Shown here: piece after piece, positions 36,357 through 46,900 of the stretch | How positions within the stretch are numbered: position 1 is the first letter of the stretch | Layout: each line of letters begins with the position of its first letter | Source of the DNA: Nocardia neocaledoniensis | GTDB lineage: Bacteria; Actinomycetota; Actinomycetes; Mycobacteriales; Mycobacteriaceae | Direction of reading: 5' to 3' | DNA length: 64,000 bases | Assembly: GCF_003182135.1 (NCBI RefSeq) | Contig: NZ_QGTL01000002.1 | Span: forward strand, 620,001-684,000 | Notes under the pieces: generated by a model | What the model was told of the DNA's origin: nothing | What the model saw: the letters and a program-made list of their open reading frames with translations, nothing else | Databases searched by the model: none | Translations under genes and position numbers: made by a program

Positions 36357-37199
36357 ATGGAGGCGTCCACGGAGGTGGTGACCGCGGCTCCGGCGCCGCT
36401 GCTGCGCGCGTTCATCGACCGCTACATCGGCTACCGGCTGACCGGCTTCGAGCCCGGCCTGCACCGGGGCCTGCCCTCACGCCACATGACCTTCATCGTG
36501 GCCGTCGGCCCCACCATCGACGTCATCGAGCAGACCGACCCGCGCCAGGCCCCCGGCAACTACCGGTGCGTGCTGAGCGGTCTGCAGGCGAGTCCGGCGA
36601 TGATCGCGCACACCGGCTTCCAGGAGGGGGTCGCGATCGAGTTGACCCCGCTGGGCAGCCGGGTGCTGTTCGGGATGCCCGCCAGCGAGCTGTGGGACGT
36701 TTCGATCGAATGCACCGACGCCCACCGGCATCTCGGCGACCAACTCGCCGATGCCGTGCAGTCACACCAGGATTGGCCGGGCCGCTTCGCCGCCTGCGAC
36801 CGGGCGCTCACCGCGGCCGCGCGGACGGACACCCTCGCCGGACCCGAGATCACCTGGGCCTGGCGCGCTCTCGTCGGCAGCGGCGGCACCTGCGAGATCA
36901 CCCCGCTGGCCGACCGGATCGGCTGGAGCCGTCAGCACCTGACCCGCAAGTTCACCGCCGAGTTCGGCGCGAGCCCGAAACTGGCGGCCAGGATCATCCG
37001 CTTCGAACGGGCGCGGCGCATGCTGGCGAGCACTCCCTCCTATATCTCCATCGCGCAGGTCGCCGCCACCTGCGGCTACTACGACCAGGCTCACCTCAAT
37101 CGCGACTTCGCCGAGCTGGCCGGTTGTGCCCCCACCACCTGGCTCGCGGAGGAGATTCCATCCGTCCAAGACCCGGACGCCGAGGAAGCGCGAGGCTGA
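36357..37199 (+). CDS. AraC-family regulator
   Basis: 280 residues. The last 100 residues hold two helix-turn-helix units: CEITPLADRIGWSRQHLTRKFTAEFG and SYISIAQVAATCGYYDQAHLNRDFAELAG. The N-terminal 160 residues are a ligand domain of the actinobacterial type. The ATG at 36357 was chosen by similarity. Followed 4 bp later by a VOC gene, probably co-transcribed. Confidence 0.86.
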   Translation: MEASTEVVTAAPAPLLRAFIDRYIGYRLTGFEPGLHRGLPSRHMTFIVAVGPTIDVIEQTDPRQAPGNYRCVLSGLQASPAMIAHTGFQEGVAIELTPLGSRVLFGMPASELWDVSIECTDAHRHLGDQLADAVQSHQDWPGRFAACDRALTAAARTDTLAGPEITWAWRALVGSGGTCEITPLADRIGWSRQHLTRKFTAEFGASPKLAARIIRFERARRMLASTPSYISIAQVAATCGYYDQAHLNRDFAELAGCAPTTWLAEEIPSVQDPDAEEARG

Positions 37200-37203
37200 G
37201 GAC

Positions 37204-37614
37204 ATGGCTACTTCAACGAACACCCAGACCGCGATCTGGCCGTGCCTCGCCTTCGACGACGCGCGCGCCATGATCGAATTCCTCACCAACGCTTTCGGTT
37301 TCGAACAGGTCGCGCTGTACGCCCGCGAGGACGACGCGTCGGTCGTCGAGCACGGCGAACTGCGCTGGCCCGGGGGCGGCGGCATCATGTTCGGCTCCAC
37401 CGGCCGCGACGACAGCCCCTTCGGCACCCGCCCGGCCGGGGCCGCCTCGCTGTACCTGGTCACCGACGAACCCGACGCCCTGCACGACCGCGCCAAGGCC
37501 GCGGGCGCGACCGTGATCCGCGGGCTGCGCGACGAGGACTACGGCTCGCGCGGGTTCAGCGTCGCCGACCCCGAGGGCAACCTGTGGAGCTTCGGCACGT
37601 ACCGCGGCGAGTGA
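37204..37614 (+). CDS. VOC (PhnB/glyoxalase-like) protein
   Basis: 136 residues. One full VOC unit: WPCLAFDDARAMIEFLTNAFGFEQ at the start, then LYLVTDEPDALHDRAKAAGATVIRG, and the end YGSRGFSVADPEGNLWSFGTY. This resembles the bleomycin-resistance and PhnB-like group. ATG at 37204, with GAGGAC upstream inside the AraC end; the pair AraC-VOC forms an operon. Confidence 0.84.
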   Translation: MATSTNTQTAIWPCLAFDDARAMIEFLTNAFGFEQVALYAREDDASVVEHGELRWPGGGGIMFGSTGRDDSPFGTRPAGAASLYLVTDEPDALHDRAKAAGATVIRGLRDEDYGSRGFSVADPEGNLWSFGTYRGE

Positions 37615-37739
37615 GTTCCTGAACAAAATTTCATCTTGCGCACGATGGGGCCTGAATCTCTCCGGCGCTGATCGGGCATCGGCTACGTTGTTCGATGTTT
37701 CACCCGAGGCTCTGCGCCTTATACCAGGAGAGTTGAGTC

Positions 37740-39992
37740 ATGGCGACCATCGAATATCTGCGGACCGATCCGGATTTGCCTCCGGTCGGTGTCGTCGATC
37801 GCACCCCGATCACGCCCGCGAAGAAGGCCGTGTTCGCGGGGATCGCCGTGCTCGGCGCCATCGCCTGGGCGATCCTCGCGTTCGTCCGCGGCGAGTCGGT
37901 CAACGCGGTGTGGATCGTCATCGCGGCGGTCTGTACCTACATCATCGCGTACCGCTTCTACGCGCGGTTCATCGAATGGAAGATCACCAAGCCGCGCGAC
38001 GACGTCGCCACCCCGGCTGAGATCTACGACAACGGCAAAGACTTCATGCCGATGGATCGCCGGGTGCTCTACGGCCACCACTTCGCCGCGATCGCCGGCG
38101 CCGGGCCGCTGGTCGGCCCGGTGCTGGCCGCGCAGATGGGTTATCTGCCGGGCACCATCTGGATCGTGGTCGGCGTGGTGCTCGCCGGCGCGGTGCAGGA
38201 CTACCTGGTGCTGTGGGCCTCGACCCGCCGTCGCGGCCGCAGCCTCGGGCAGATGGCGCGCGACGAGCTCGGCGCCGTCGGCGGTGTGGCCGCGATCGTC
38301 GCGATCCTGGCCATCATGACCATCTTGCTCGCGGTGCTCGCGCTGGTCGTGGTCAACGCGCTCGGCGAGAGCCCGTGGGGCGTGTTCTCCATCGCGATGA
38401 CCATTCCGATCGCCCTGTTCATGGGTGTCTACCTGCGGTTCCTGCGGCCCGGCAAGGTCGGCGAGGTCTCCGCGATCGGCATCGTGCTGCTGCTGGCCGC
38501 GATCATCGGCGGCGGCTGGGTCTCGGAGACCGAGTGGGGCGCCGACTGGTTCACCCTCTCGCGCACCACCATCGCCTGGTGCCTGATCGCCTACGGCTTC
38601 TTCGCCTCGGTGCTGCCGGTGTGGCTGCTGCTCGCCCCGCGCGACTACCTGTCCACGTTCATGAAGGTCGGCACCATCGTGCTGCTGGCCGCGGGCATCC
38701 TGATCACCATGCCGGTGCTGAAGGCGCCCGCGATCTCCGAATTCGCCTCCAGCGGTACGGGTCCGGCCTTCGCGGGCAGCCTGTTCCCGTTCCTGTTCAT
38801 CACCATCGCCTGCGGCGCGCTGTCCGGTTTCCACGCGCTGGTGTCGTCGGGGACCACGCCGAAGCTGCTGGCCAAGGAATCCAACGCCAAGATGATCGGC
38901 TACGGCGGCATGCTGATGGAGTCGTTCGTCGCGGTGATGGCGATCATCACAGCCTCGATCATCGATCAGCACCTGTACTTCGGCATGAACGCTTCGGCCG
39001 GCCTCACCGGCGGCACCGCCGAGGGCGCGGCCAAGTTCACCAACTCGCTCGGCCTGTCCGGCCCGCCCGCGACGCCGGAGCTGTTCGCCGACGCGGCCTC
39101 CGACGTGGGCGAGAACTCGATCGTCTCGCGCACCGGTGGCGCGCCGACGCTGGCGGTCGGCATCTCCGAGGTGTTCCACCAGTTCCTCGGCGGCGAGTCG
39201 ATGAAGGCGTTCTGGTACCACTTCGCGATCATGTTCGAGGCGCTGTTCATCCTCACCACCATCGACGCGGGCACCCGTGTCGCGCGGTTCCTGGTCTCGG
39301 ACGCGCTGGGCAACTTCGGCGGCGGCTTCAAGAAGTTCCGTGATCCGTCCTGGCGGGTGGGCGCGTGGCTGTGCTCGGTGCTGGTCGTCGCGGGCTGGGG
39401 CAGCGTGCTGCTGATGGGCGTCAACGATCCGTTCGGCGGCATCAACGCGCTCTACCCGCTGTTCGGTATCGCCAACCAGCTGCTGGCCGCGATCGCGCTG
39501 ACCATCGTGCTGACGATCATCGTCAAGCGCGGCCAGTGGAAGTGGGCCTGGATTCCGGGCATCCCGCTGGCCTGGGACCTGCTGGTCACCATGACCGCGT
39601 CGTGGCAGAAGATCTTCTCCGACGATCCCAAGCTCGGCTACTGGAAGCAGCACAGCCTGTGCCAGGCGGCCAAGGACGCCGGGAAGGGCTGTCTGACGGC
39701 CAAGACACCGGAACAGGTCGACATCGCGATCCGCAACACCTTCATCCAGGGCACGCTCTCGATCGTGTTCGCGGTACTGGTGCTGATCGTGGCCGTGGTC
39801 GGCGCGATCGTGTGCGCGAAGGCCATCCGCTCGGGCACGGTGACGAGCACCGAGACCGAGGAGCAGCCGTCGAAGATCTTCTCGCCCAGCGGTTTCCTCG
39901 CGACCTCGGCGGAGAAGGACGTGCAGAAGGAGTGGGACGTGCTCATCGCCGAGGGCAAGGTGAGCGCGCCCGGATCGGCGCACGTGTCGTGA
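37740..39992 (+). CDS. cstA: Carbon starvation protein A (peptide/pyruvate transporter)
   Basis: 750 residues with about 16 spans. Conserved CstA blocks: YGHHFAAIAGAGPLVGPVLAAQMGYLPG and FALLSGFHALVSSGTTPK-like CGALSGFHALVSSGTTPK, and IDAGTRVARFL. CstA takes up peptides or pyruvate in starved cells. ATG at 37740 with AGGAGAG 8 bases upstream. The 125-bp upstream gap holds the promoter. The stop overlaps the next start as GTGA, coupling translation to ybdD. Confidence 0.93.
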   Translation: MATIEYLRTDPDLPPVGVVDRTPITPAKKAVFAGIAVLGAIAWAILAFVRGESVNAVWIVIAAVCTYIIAYRFYARFIEWKITKPRDDVATPAEIYDNGKDFMPMDRRVLYGHHFAAIAGAGPLVGPVLAAQMGYLPGTIWIVVGVVLAGAVQDYLVLWASTRRRGRSLGQMARDELGAVGGVAAIVAILAIMTILLAVLALVVVNALGESPWGVFSIAMTIPIALFMGVYLRFLRPGKVGEVSAIGIVLLLAAIIGGGWVSETEWGADWFTLSRTTIAWCLIAYGFFASVLPVWLLLAPRDYLSTFMKVGTIVLLAAGILITMPVLKAPAISEFASSGTGPAFAGSLFPFLFITIACGALSGFHALVSSGTTPKLLAKESNAKMIGYGGMLMESFVAVMAIITASIIDQHLYFGMNASAGLTGGTAEGAAKFTNSLGLSGPPATPELFADAASDVGENSIVSRTGGAPTLAVGISEVFHQFLGGESMKAFWYHFAIMFEALFILTTIDAGTRVARFLVSDALGNFGGGFKKFRDPSWRVGAWLCSVLVVAGWGSVLLMGVNDPFGGINALYPLFGIANQLLAAIALTIVLTIIVKRGQWKWAWIPGIPLAWDLLVTMTASWQKIFSDDPKLGYWKQHSLCQAAKDAGKGCLTAKTPEQVDIAIRNTFIQGTLSIVFAVLVLIVAVVGAIVCAKAIRSGTVTSTETEEQPSKIFSPSGFLATSAEKDVQKEWDVLIAEGKVSAPGSAHVS

Positions 39993-40261
39993 GTGTGACG
40001 CGGGATGCGGACGGCCGGTTCGTCGGACCGGCCGTCCGCTCCCGTCCCGATTCGCCGCCCCGCGCACTGCTGACCCGGGTGTGGGGCGGTGTGCGCGGCG
40101 TCGCCCGGTGGTACAGCGCGATCAACGGCGGCCAGGACTATCAGCGCTACGTCGATCATCTGCGCCGCAACCATCCCGGCTGCCCGGTCCCGAGCGAGAA
40201 GCAGTACTGGCGCGACCGCTACGACGAAGCCGAACGCAACCCGACCACCCGCTGCTGCTGA
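39989..40261 (+). CDS. YbdD/YjiX family small protein
   Basis: 90 residues from a GTG that overlaps the cstA stop. The YbdD core (DUF466) is visible: ARWYSAINGGQDYQRYVDHLRRNHPGCPVPSEKQYWRDRYDE. Such small proteins are encoded after cstA or btsT and are needed for transport activity. The longer N-terminus is variable between species. Confidence 0.88.
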   Translation: MSVTRDADGRFVGPAVRSRPDSPPRALLTRVWGGVRGVARWYSAINGGQDYQRYVDHLRRNHPGCPVPSEKQYWRDRYDEAERNPTTRCC

Positions 40262-40326
40262 CGGTGTTCGACGCCCAGGTGGTCATGGCCGATTTCCGCT
40301 AGCGGCGCGTTCCGGAGACGGGCATC

Positions 40327-41784
40327 GTGGAACGCGTGACGATCACGGCGATGGACTTCGAGCGCTGCTACCGGGCGGTCTCGACCCGCGACGCCCGGTT
40401 CGACGGGCAGTTCTTCACGGCGGTGCGCACCACCGGCATCTACTGCCGTCCCTCCTGCCCGGCGATCACGCCCAAGCGGGTCAATGTGTCGTTCCTGCCG
40501 ACCGCGGCGGCGGCACAGCAGGCCGGGTACCGGGCCTGCCGCCGGTGTCTGCCCGACGCCGCGCCCGGCTCGCCGCTGTGGAACGTCCGCGCCGACCTGG
40601 CCGCACGGGCCATGCGGTTGATCGGTGACGGGGTGATCGAGCGCGGTGGGGTGCCCGCGCTGGCCGCGACGCTCGGCTATTCGCCGCGGCAGCTCACGCG
40701 GGTGCTCACCACCGAACTCGGCGCCGGTCCGCTCGCGCTGGCCAGGGCCCATCGCGCGCACACCGCGCGGCTGCTCATCCAGACCACCGAGATGTCGATG
40801 TCGGATATCGCGTTCGCGGCCGGATTCACCAGCATTCGCCAGTTCAACGACACCGTGCGCGAGGTGTTCGCGGTGAGCCCGACCGCCATGCGCACCGAGA
40901 CGCGGCGGTCCGCGCGCGCCGATGTCGTCGCGCCCGCGACACCCGGCGTGCTGACCCTGCGCCTGCCCTACCGCGAACCGATCGACACCGGGTGGCTGGC
41001 CTGGTTCCTGTCGTCGCATACGGTGCCCGGGCTGGAGCTGTGGGAGGACGGCGTGTACACGCGCGGTCTGCGAACTCCGCACGGGCACGCGACTGTTCGG
41101 CTGTCGTTCCAGCCGGGTCACGTGCGGGCCGAACTCGCGCTGCGGGACATGCGTGACCTGGCGCCGACGGTGGCGAGGGTGCGTCATCTGCTGGATCTGG
41201 ACGCCGATCCGGTGGGGATCGATGAGGGGCTGGGGATTGATCCCGTCCCGGGATGGACACCGGGAATCAGGGTTCCCGGTTGCCTCGATGGACCGGAATT
41301 GTTGTTGCGCACCATGATCGGGCAGCAGATCTCGGTGCGCGCGGCGGCGACGCATACCGCGCGGCTGGTCGAGGCGCTCGGCGAGCGGGTCGACGGAGCG
41401 GTGCTGTTTCCGACGCCCGAGGCGGTGGCCGAGCACGGTGCCGAGGTGCTGACCGGGCCAGCCCGCCGCGTGGCGGCCATCGTGTCCGCGGCCAGGGCGG
41501 TCGCCGACGGCGAGGTGGTGATGCACGCCGGGCGCACTTCCGCCGACCTGCGCCGTGACCTGCTCGCGCTCGACGGCGTCGGCCCGTGGACGGCGGACTA
41601 CGTCACCATGCGCTCGCTCGCCGATCCCGACATCCTGCTCGACACGGACCTGGTGGTGCGTCAGGGCGCGGCGCACGCCGGCCTCGATCTCGCGGATTCC
41701 GCGCGCTGGGCGCCGTGGCGTTCTTATCTCTCGATGCACCTGTGGAAGATCGCGCTCGTCCAGCGCGGCGTCCTCCCCGCCTGA
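40327..41784 (+). CDS. alkA: Ada-AlkA fusion: DNA-3-methyladenine glycosylase and regulator
   Basis: 485 residues from GTG 40327 (ATG 40351 is an alternative). An N-terminal Ada zinc domain carries Cys 40, 44, 71 and 74, which accepts methyl from phosphotriesters. An AraC-type helix-turn-helix follows (residues 95-190, FTSIRQFNDTVREVF). The C-terminal AlkA glycosylase has the HhH-GPD motif LDGVGPWTADYV and the catalytic Asp region DILLDTDLVV. It removes alkylated bases and likely senses methylation to induce itself. Domain order matches mycobacterial AlkA (Rv1317c). ogt starts 24 bp later. Confidence 0.92.
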   Translation: MERVTITAMDFERCYRAVSTRDARFDGQFFTAVRTTGIYCRPSCPAITPKRVNVSFLPTAAAAQQAGYRACRRCLPDAAPGSPLWNVRADLAARAMRLIGDGVIERGGVPALAATLGYSPRQLTRVLTTELGAGPLALARAHRAHTARLLIQTTEMSMSDIAFAAGFTSIRQFNDTVREVFAVSPTAMRTETRRSARADVVAPATPGVLTLRLPYREPIDTGWLAWFLSSHTVPGLELWEDGVYTRGLRTPHGHATVRLSFQPGHVRAELALRDMRDLAPTVARVRHLLDLDADPVGIDEGLGIDPVPGWTPGIRVPGCLDGPELLLRTMIGQQISVRAAATHTARLVEALGERVDGAVLFPTPEAVAEHGAEVLTGPARRVAAIVSAARAVADGEVVMHAGRTSADLRRDLLALDGVGPWTADYVTMRSLADPDILLDTDLVVRQGAAHAGLDLADSARWAPWRSYLSMHLWKIALVQRGVLPA

Positions 41785-41808
41785 CCCTCTCCTCGGAAGC
41801 GAATCATC

Positions 41809-42321
41809 ATGACCTCCACTACGACTCGACTCGCCGACGTGGCGACCGTCGATACGCCGATCGGCCCGTTCACGGCGATCGTCGACGGCGACGGCGCGGT
41901 CCTGGCCTCGGGCTGGACCGCCGAGCCCGGCGAATTGACCAGCGTCGTCCACCCCTCGCTGCGGCCGGGCGAGCTGCGTGAGCGTGCCTCGCTCGGCGCC
42001 GTCACGCGCGCGATCCTCGACTATCACGCCGGCGACCTGACCGCCATCGATACGATTCCGGTCCGTCAGCACTCGGGCGAGTTCCTGCTCCACGCATGGG
42101 ACGTGCTGCGCAAGGTGCCCGCGGGCGAACCGGTGACCTACACCGAGTTCGCCGGCCTGTCCGGCCGGCCCGCGGCGACCAGGGCGGCCGCCAATGCCTG
42201 TGCGCGCAATGCGGCGGCGTTGTTCGTGCCGTGCCACCGAGTGTTTCGTATCGGCGGCGCGCTCGGCGGATTCCGCTGGGGTCTGCCGGTGAAGCGGTGG
42301 TTGCTCGACCACGAGGGGTAG
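41809..42321 (+). CDS. ogt: Methylated-DNA-protein-cysteine methyltransferase
   Basis: 170 residues. The methyl-acceptor motif is PCHR within LFVPCHRVFR, with the helix-turn-helix TYTEFAGLSGRPAATRAAANACARN before it. It reverses O6-methylguanine in one suicidal step. Operon with alkA upstream; the pair forms the adaptive response to alkylation, as in mycobacteria. Some N-terminal residues vary but the length is normal. Confidence 0.93.
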   Translation: MTSTTTRLADVATVDTPIGPFTAIVDGDGAVLASGWTAEPGELTSVVHPSLRPGELRERASLGAVTRAILDYHAGDLTAIDTIPVRQHSGEFLLHAWDVLRKVPAGEPVTYTEFAGLSGRPAATRAAANACARNAAALFVPCHRVFRIGGALGGFRWGLPVKRWLLDHEG

Positions 42322-42472
42322 GCATCCCGCCGGCGGCGGGATTCTCGACAGGTGCCGTGCTCTCTCCGACATCGCCGGGACGAAGGTGAACGGCGAGCCC
42401 GCGATAGCCGAGCGCGGTCGTAGCAGACCAGTAATCGACAGCTGGCTCTTTCGCTCGGGTCCAGTTGTGCGG

Positions 42473-43126
42473 ATGCTGAGACGCATGCTCACTCGTCGCC
42501 TGGTCGCGCTCTACGTCGGTCTCTGGTTGTACGGGACGTCGATGGCGGTGATGATCCGGGCCGGGCTCGGGCTCGATCCGTGGGACGTCTTCCATCAGGG
42601 CGTCGCCGCGCACGTGCCGTTGAGTTTCGGCGCGGTGACGGCGCTGACCGGCGTCGCGGTCCTGCTCGCGTGGATCCCGCTGCGCCAGCGGCCCGGGCTC
42701 GGCACGATCAGCAACGTCGTCGTGATCGCCATCGCGGTGGACGTGGGATTGTGGCTGATCCCGACCGCGGAGGCGCTGTGGGTGCGGGTGCTGGCGATGA
42801 TCGTGGCGGTGGTCGTCAACGCCGCGGCCACCGTGCTGTACATCGGCGCAGGCATGGGTCCAGGCCCCCGCGATGGCCTGATGACTGGACTGGTCGCCCG
42901 CACCGGTTGGCCGGTCTGGTCCGTACGCACCGGCATCGAGGCCACCGTGCTCATCACCGGTTGGCTGCTCGGCGGCAGCGTGGGCATCGGCACCCTGGTC
43001 TACGCCTTCGGCATCGGACCGCTGATCCAGCTGATGATCCCGTACCTCGACGGGTGGTTGCCCGGGTTCGAACAGCCCGCCGACCGCACGACCAGCACCG
43101 ACCAGGTGCCGGAGCCGACGACCTGA
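42473..43126 (+). CDS. YczE/YitT-like membrane protein
   Basis: 217 residues with five spans. YczE-family marks are GLGLDPWDVFHQGVA near the first loop and MGPGPRDGLMTGLVARTG in the middle. Function unknown; such proteins often neighbour regulators. The start is uncertain: ATG 42473 or 42485; an open frame continues upstream from 42386. Confidence 0.78.
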   Translation: MLRRMLTRRLVALYVGLWLYGTSMAVMIRAGLGLDPWDVFHQGVAAHVPLSFGAVTALTGVAVLLAWIPLRQRPGLGTISNVVVIAIAVDVGLWLIPTAEALWVRVLAMIVAVVVNAAATVLYIGAGMGPGPRDGLMTGLVARTGWPVWSVRTGIEATVLITGWLLGGSVGIGTLVYAFGIGPLIQLMIPYLDGWLPGFEQPADRTTSTDQVPEPTT

Positions 43127-43324
43127 GCCGCGCCCGCCCAGCGCGGATCGCGGTCGCCCTACCGCACGCCCCGCCGGATTCAATGGGCCAGTCCGGCCAT
43201 ACGCCTACCCAGGCTCGACAGGCGCAGCGTCGTACGCCTCGCCCGATTCAGGGTCGCACTGCCAGCCCTGCCAGGGCCGGGGCCAGCTAGGGTCGGCTGG
43301 CACCACCGTTCAGAGGAGGGGCCG

Positions 43325-43933
43325 ATGCGGACGCACGGATGGGCGGGCACCACGCCGGGCAATGATGACGAAGCGCGTGAGCGGATTCTGGCTGCCGCCC
43401 GTGCGGCCGTCCAGCGTTCCGGTGGGGAGTTCACCATGGCCGAGATCGCGCGGGAGCTCGGCGTCACCCGGCAGACGGTCTACCGCTACTTCGCCAATGC
43501 CGATGCGCTGCTGGCCGCCACCGCGCTGGCCGAAGCCGAGCGATTTCTCGATGTGCTCGCCGCGCATCTCGATCAGATCCGTGATCCGGCCGACGCGGTC
43601 GTCGAAGGCATCGCCTACACCCTCGAATGTCTGCCCGAGGATCGCTATCTCGGCTTGCTGCTGACGCCTGGCCGTGTGGGCGCGCTCTCCGCGGGAGTCA
43701 CCTCCGACACCGCGCGTGCCTTCGGCCGGTCCTTCCTCGAGCGTTTCGCCGTCGACTGGGACGGCGCCGGTATCGACAGCGCTCGCCTCGACGAGCTGGT
43801 CGAGCACATGCTGCGCGTCGTCCAGTCGTTCGTTCTCGATCCGGGGCGGCCACCTCGGCGCGGCGCGGAACTTCGCGCGTACCTCACCACCTGGGTCGCG
43901 CCCGCCCTGAACGCCTTTCAGGCGCCTGAGTAG
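43325..43933 (+). CDS. TetR-family regulator
   Basis: 202 residues. The helix-turn-helix is at residues 38-62 (FTMAEIARELGVTRQTVYRYFANAD), preceded by the usual helix ARERILAAARAAVQRSGG. The C-terminal domain is helical with no named match. A GAGGAGGGG ribosome-binding site precedes the ATG. Convergent with sbcC, 10 bp away. No obvious target gene; the YczE gene upstream is the nearest candidate. Confidence 0.85.
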   Translation: MRTHGWAGTTPGNDDEARERILAAARAAVQRSGGEFTMAEIARELGVTRQTVYRYFANADALLAATALAEAERFLDVLAAHLDQIRDPADAVVEGIAYTLECLPEDRYLGLLLTPGRVGALSAGVTSDTARAFGRSFLERFAVDWDGAGIDSARLDELVEHMLRVVQSFVLDPGRPPRRGAELRAYLTTWVAPALNAFQAPE

Positions 43934-43943
43934 CCGGGGCCTG

Positions 43944-46900
43944 TCATGCGACGGTGGCTTTCAGGTGAGAACCCGAGCGGCCGCGGACGACGTGCAGGCG
44001 GCTCGGAATCCGCTGGCGCATCTCGTCCACGTGACTGACTACCCCGACCACACGACCGCCCGCGCGGAGCTCGTCGAGGACTCCCATCACCGCGTCGAGC
44101 GTGTCGGCGTCGAGACTGCCGAAGCCCTCGTCGATGAACAGCGTGTCCAGGACCAGGCCGCCGCTCTCGGCCGCCACGACATCGGCCAGGCCGAGCGCCA
44201 GCGCCAGCGAGGCCATGAAGGTCTCGCCGCCGGAGAGGGTCTTGGCCGAACGGACCGCGCCGGTGTAGTCGTCGCGGACGTCGAGGCCGAGGCCGCCGCG
44301 CCGGCCGCGCGGACCCGCCTTGTCGGAATGGACGAATTCGTAACGGCCACCGGACATCCGGCGCAACCGCAGGGAACCCGCGACCGCTACCTCCTCGAGC
44401 CGGGCCGCGAGTACGTAGGACCGCAACGACATCCGGCGATTGTTCTCGCCGCGCCCGGCGACCACCTCGGCCAGCGTGGCCAGCTCGTCGAAGTCGCGCT
44501 GCTTGGGCGCGATCCGCTCGACCTCCGCCCACAACTGGGTGCCGAGCTGTTCGAGCTGGGCCACCCGCTCCGTCGCCGCCGACTGCGCGGACACCGCCTC
44601 GGTGAGGGCCCGCTGGGCCTGCGCGAACCGCTGCTCCATCGCGTCGAGATCGCCGGGCGTCTGCTCGGCGACCGCGCGGATACCCGGTTCCGCCAGCACC
44701 GCCTCGGCATGAGCACGCGCCCGATCCGCGGCGGTGAGCTCGGCCTCGAGCGCCGCCTGCTGTTGCGCGGTGCGGGCCAGCGCGGTGACCACCTTCGCGT
44801 ACGCGGTGAGCAACGCGATGTCGTCGCGCGGCGTGGCGGGTTCGACCTCGGGTTCCGGTTCGTCGTCGAACGATTCCTCGTCGAAAAGATCGAAGAGAGT
44901 AGGCATCTCGGGCTCAACGCGAACAGCGCGCCCACCTCGCCCGGACCGAGCCTTCGGCGTGTCGCCGTCTCCAGCGGCACCGTCCTCCGCGGCAGCCGAA
45001 CCCTGGTCGGTTCGTGTGCCGGACTCGGTGTCAGCAGCGGACGCCCTTGGCGCGCCGCTGTTCTCCCCGGTCGGCGCTCCTGTGGAAGTGATCGCCGCGG
45101 ACCCACCGGCCGTGCCTCCTTGCCCGGCAGCCACGTCACCGGAACGCCTGCCCGCCGGAGCGGCGTCGGCTGTGGACGCGGCGGTCGCTTCATCGTCCGC
45201 GGGGGCAGCCTCGCCGGCACCTGCCTCCGCACCGGCGTGGGCCGTGGGTGCGGCAGTCGCGGCGGGGTCCTGCGCGCCGCTCGCGCGGGGCGCCTTGTCG
45301 GCCGCGGGTCCGGGCGTGGCGGCAGGGTCCTGCGCACCGTTCGCGCGGGCTGCCTCGCCAGCACCTACCTCCGCAGCGGTAGCGTCGACCGTGGGCGCGG
45401 CAGCCGCAACGGGGTCATGCGCGCCGCTCGCGGGGGCAGCCTCACCTGCACGTGCGTCCACAGCGGCCGCGTCGACAGTGGGTGCGGTAGTCACAGCGGG
45501 GTCATGTGCGCCGTTCGCGGGGGAGGTGGCGGCTGGGCTTCCCGCTGGTTCGTAGCCTTCCGGCACGAAACCTGCTGCGCGGGCCAGGTTTTCCACGCGG
45601 GTGGCGATCTGGCGGACGGACTCGCGGGCGGCGGATTCGTCGGTGCGGGCGGTGCGCAGGGCGGTGGCGGCGGCGATGAGGGATTCGAGGCGGGCGGTCC
45701 GGGCTTCGACGGTGTGGTCGGCGCCCGCGGCGGTGCGTAGACGGAGGGTGAGTTCGTCGAGGCGGGCGCGGGTCGTGGCGATGTTCGCGGTGACGGTGCC
45801 CAGGCGGGCGTCGAGGTCGCGGGACCGCTCGTGCAGCGCGGTTTCCTCGGCGCGCAGGGTGTCGAGGCCGGTCGTCAGCGCCGGGACGCGGTCGGCGGTG
45901 TCGGCGGCGTCGTCGAAGCGGTGGGTGGCGGTGCGGACGGCCTCGGCCAAGACCACCGGGTCGGCGTCGCCACCCCGTGCGGTGAGCGCCTCGATCTCGC
46001 GTTCGAGTGTGCCGATCCGCTCGGCGATCCGGTCGCGCGCGGCCTCGGCGGCCCGTTCGTCGGCGGTGGCCGCGTCTTCGGCGTCCTTCGACACGGCGTC
46101 GTCGGTCGGCCGCGCAGGCTCGGGATGGTCGGCGGACCCGCACACCGCGCACGGCGCGCCCTCGGCGAGCGCGCCCGCGAGTTCGGCGGCCATCCCGGCC
46201 AGGCGCCGCTTCCGCAGGTCGAGGACTCGTTCGCGCGCGTCGAGATGGGTCGCGCGCGCGGCATCGAACTCGGCCCGCGCGCGATCCAGAGCCGGTCGCT
46301 GTCTGGCCAATTCGACCGCGGCCGCCGCCGACTCCTGCCACTTGCCCAACTCGGTCCGCAGCCCTGGCAGGGCGGCGGCGGCATCCGTGGCCTCCCGCAG
46401 CTGCTCCTCCGCCGCGGCGATCGCCGCGGGCAGCTCGGCCCGCCGTCGCGCCAGCGTGCTCGCTTGCTCGCCGAGCCGGGTCGCCTCCGATTCGTGCGCC
46501 GCGAGGTCGGCGCCGAGCTGCACGACGAGATCGACCTCGGCTTGCACGTCACCGAGCACACCGAGCTGCGCATTCCACTGGCTCATCGCCGCATCGAGGT
46601 CACCCTCGACATCGCGGACCGCGCGATTTGCCACGGGCGTTCCCTGTGCCACAAGGGATCCACCCGCGGAAGCGGCAACCACGCCCTGCGATCGAACCGC
46701 GCTCGCGGCCGAAGCCCCCGGACTGCGGATGTCCTTCGACGGCGTCGTCTCACCCACAGACCGTGGCCTGGCCACAAGCGGGCCGTCCGCAAGCCGCGAG
46801 CCGTCCACTGACCGCGGGTCACTCAGCGACGGCGAGCCGCCCGCGAGCTCGGTGCCGCCCACACCTGCCGTGCGCTCAGGGCTCGGCGATCGCCCGGCCT

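Noticed and set aside
37719..40067. Minus-strand open frame of about 780 codons opposite cstA
   Set aside because: Shadow of cstA, with Arg/Asp/Gly-rich nonsense composition.
40219..42492. Minus-strand open frame of about 750 codons opposite alkA and ogt
   Set aside because: Both plus-strand genes have clear catalytic motifs; the antisense frame has none.
43965..45740. Plus-strand frames opposite sbcC, some Ser/Arg-rich
   Set aside because: They mirror the sbcC arms and insert; no start signals or similarity.
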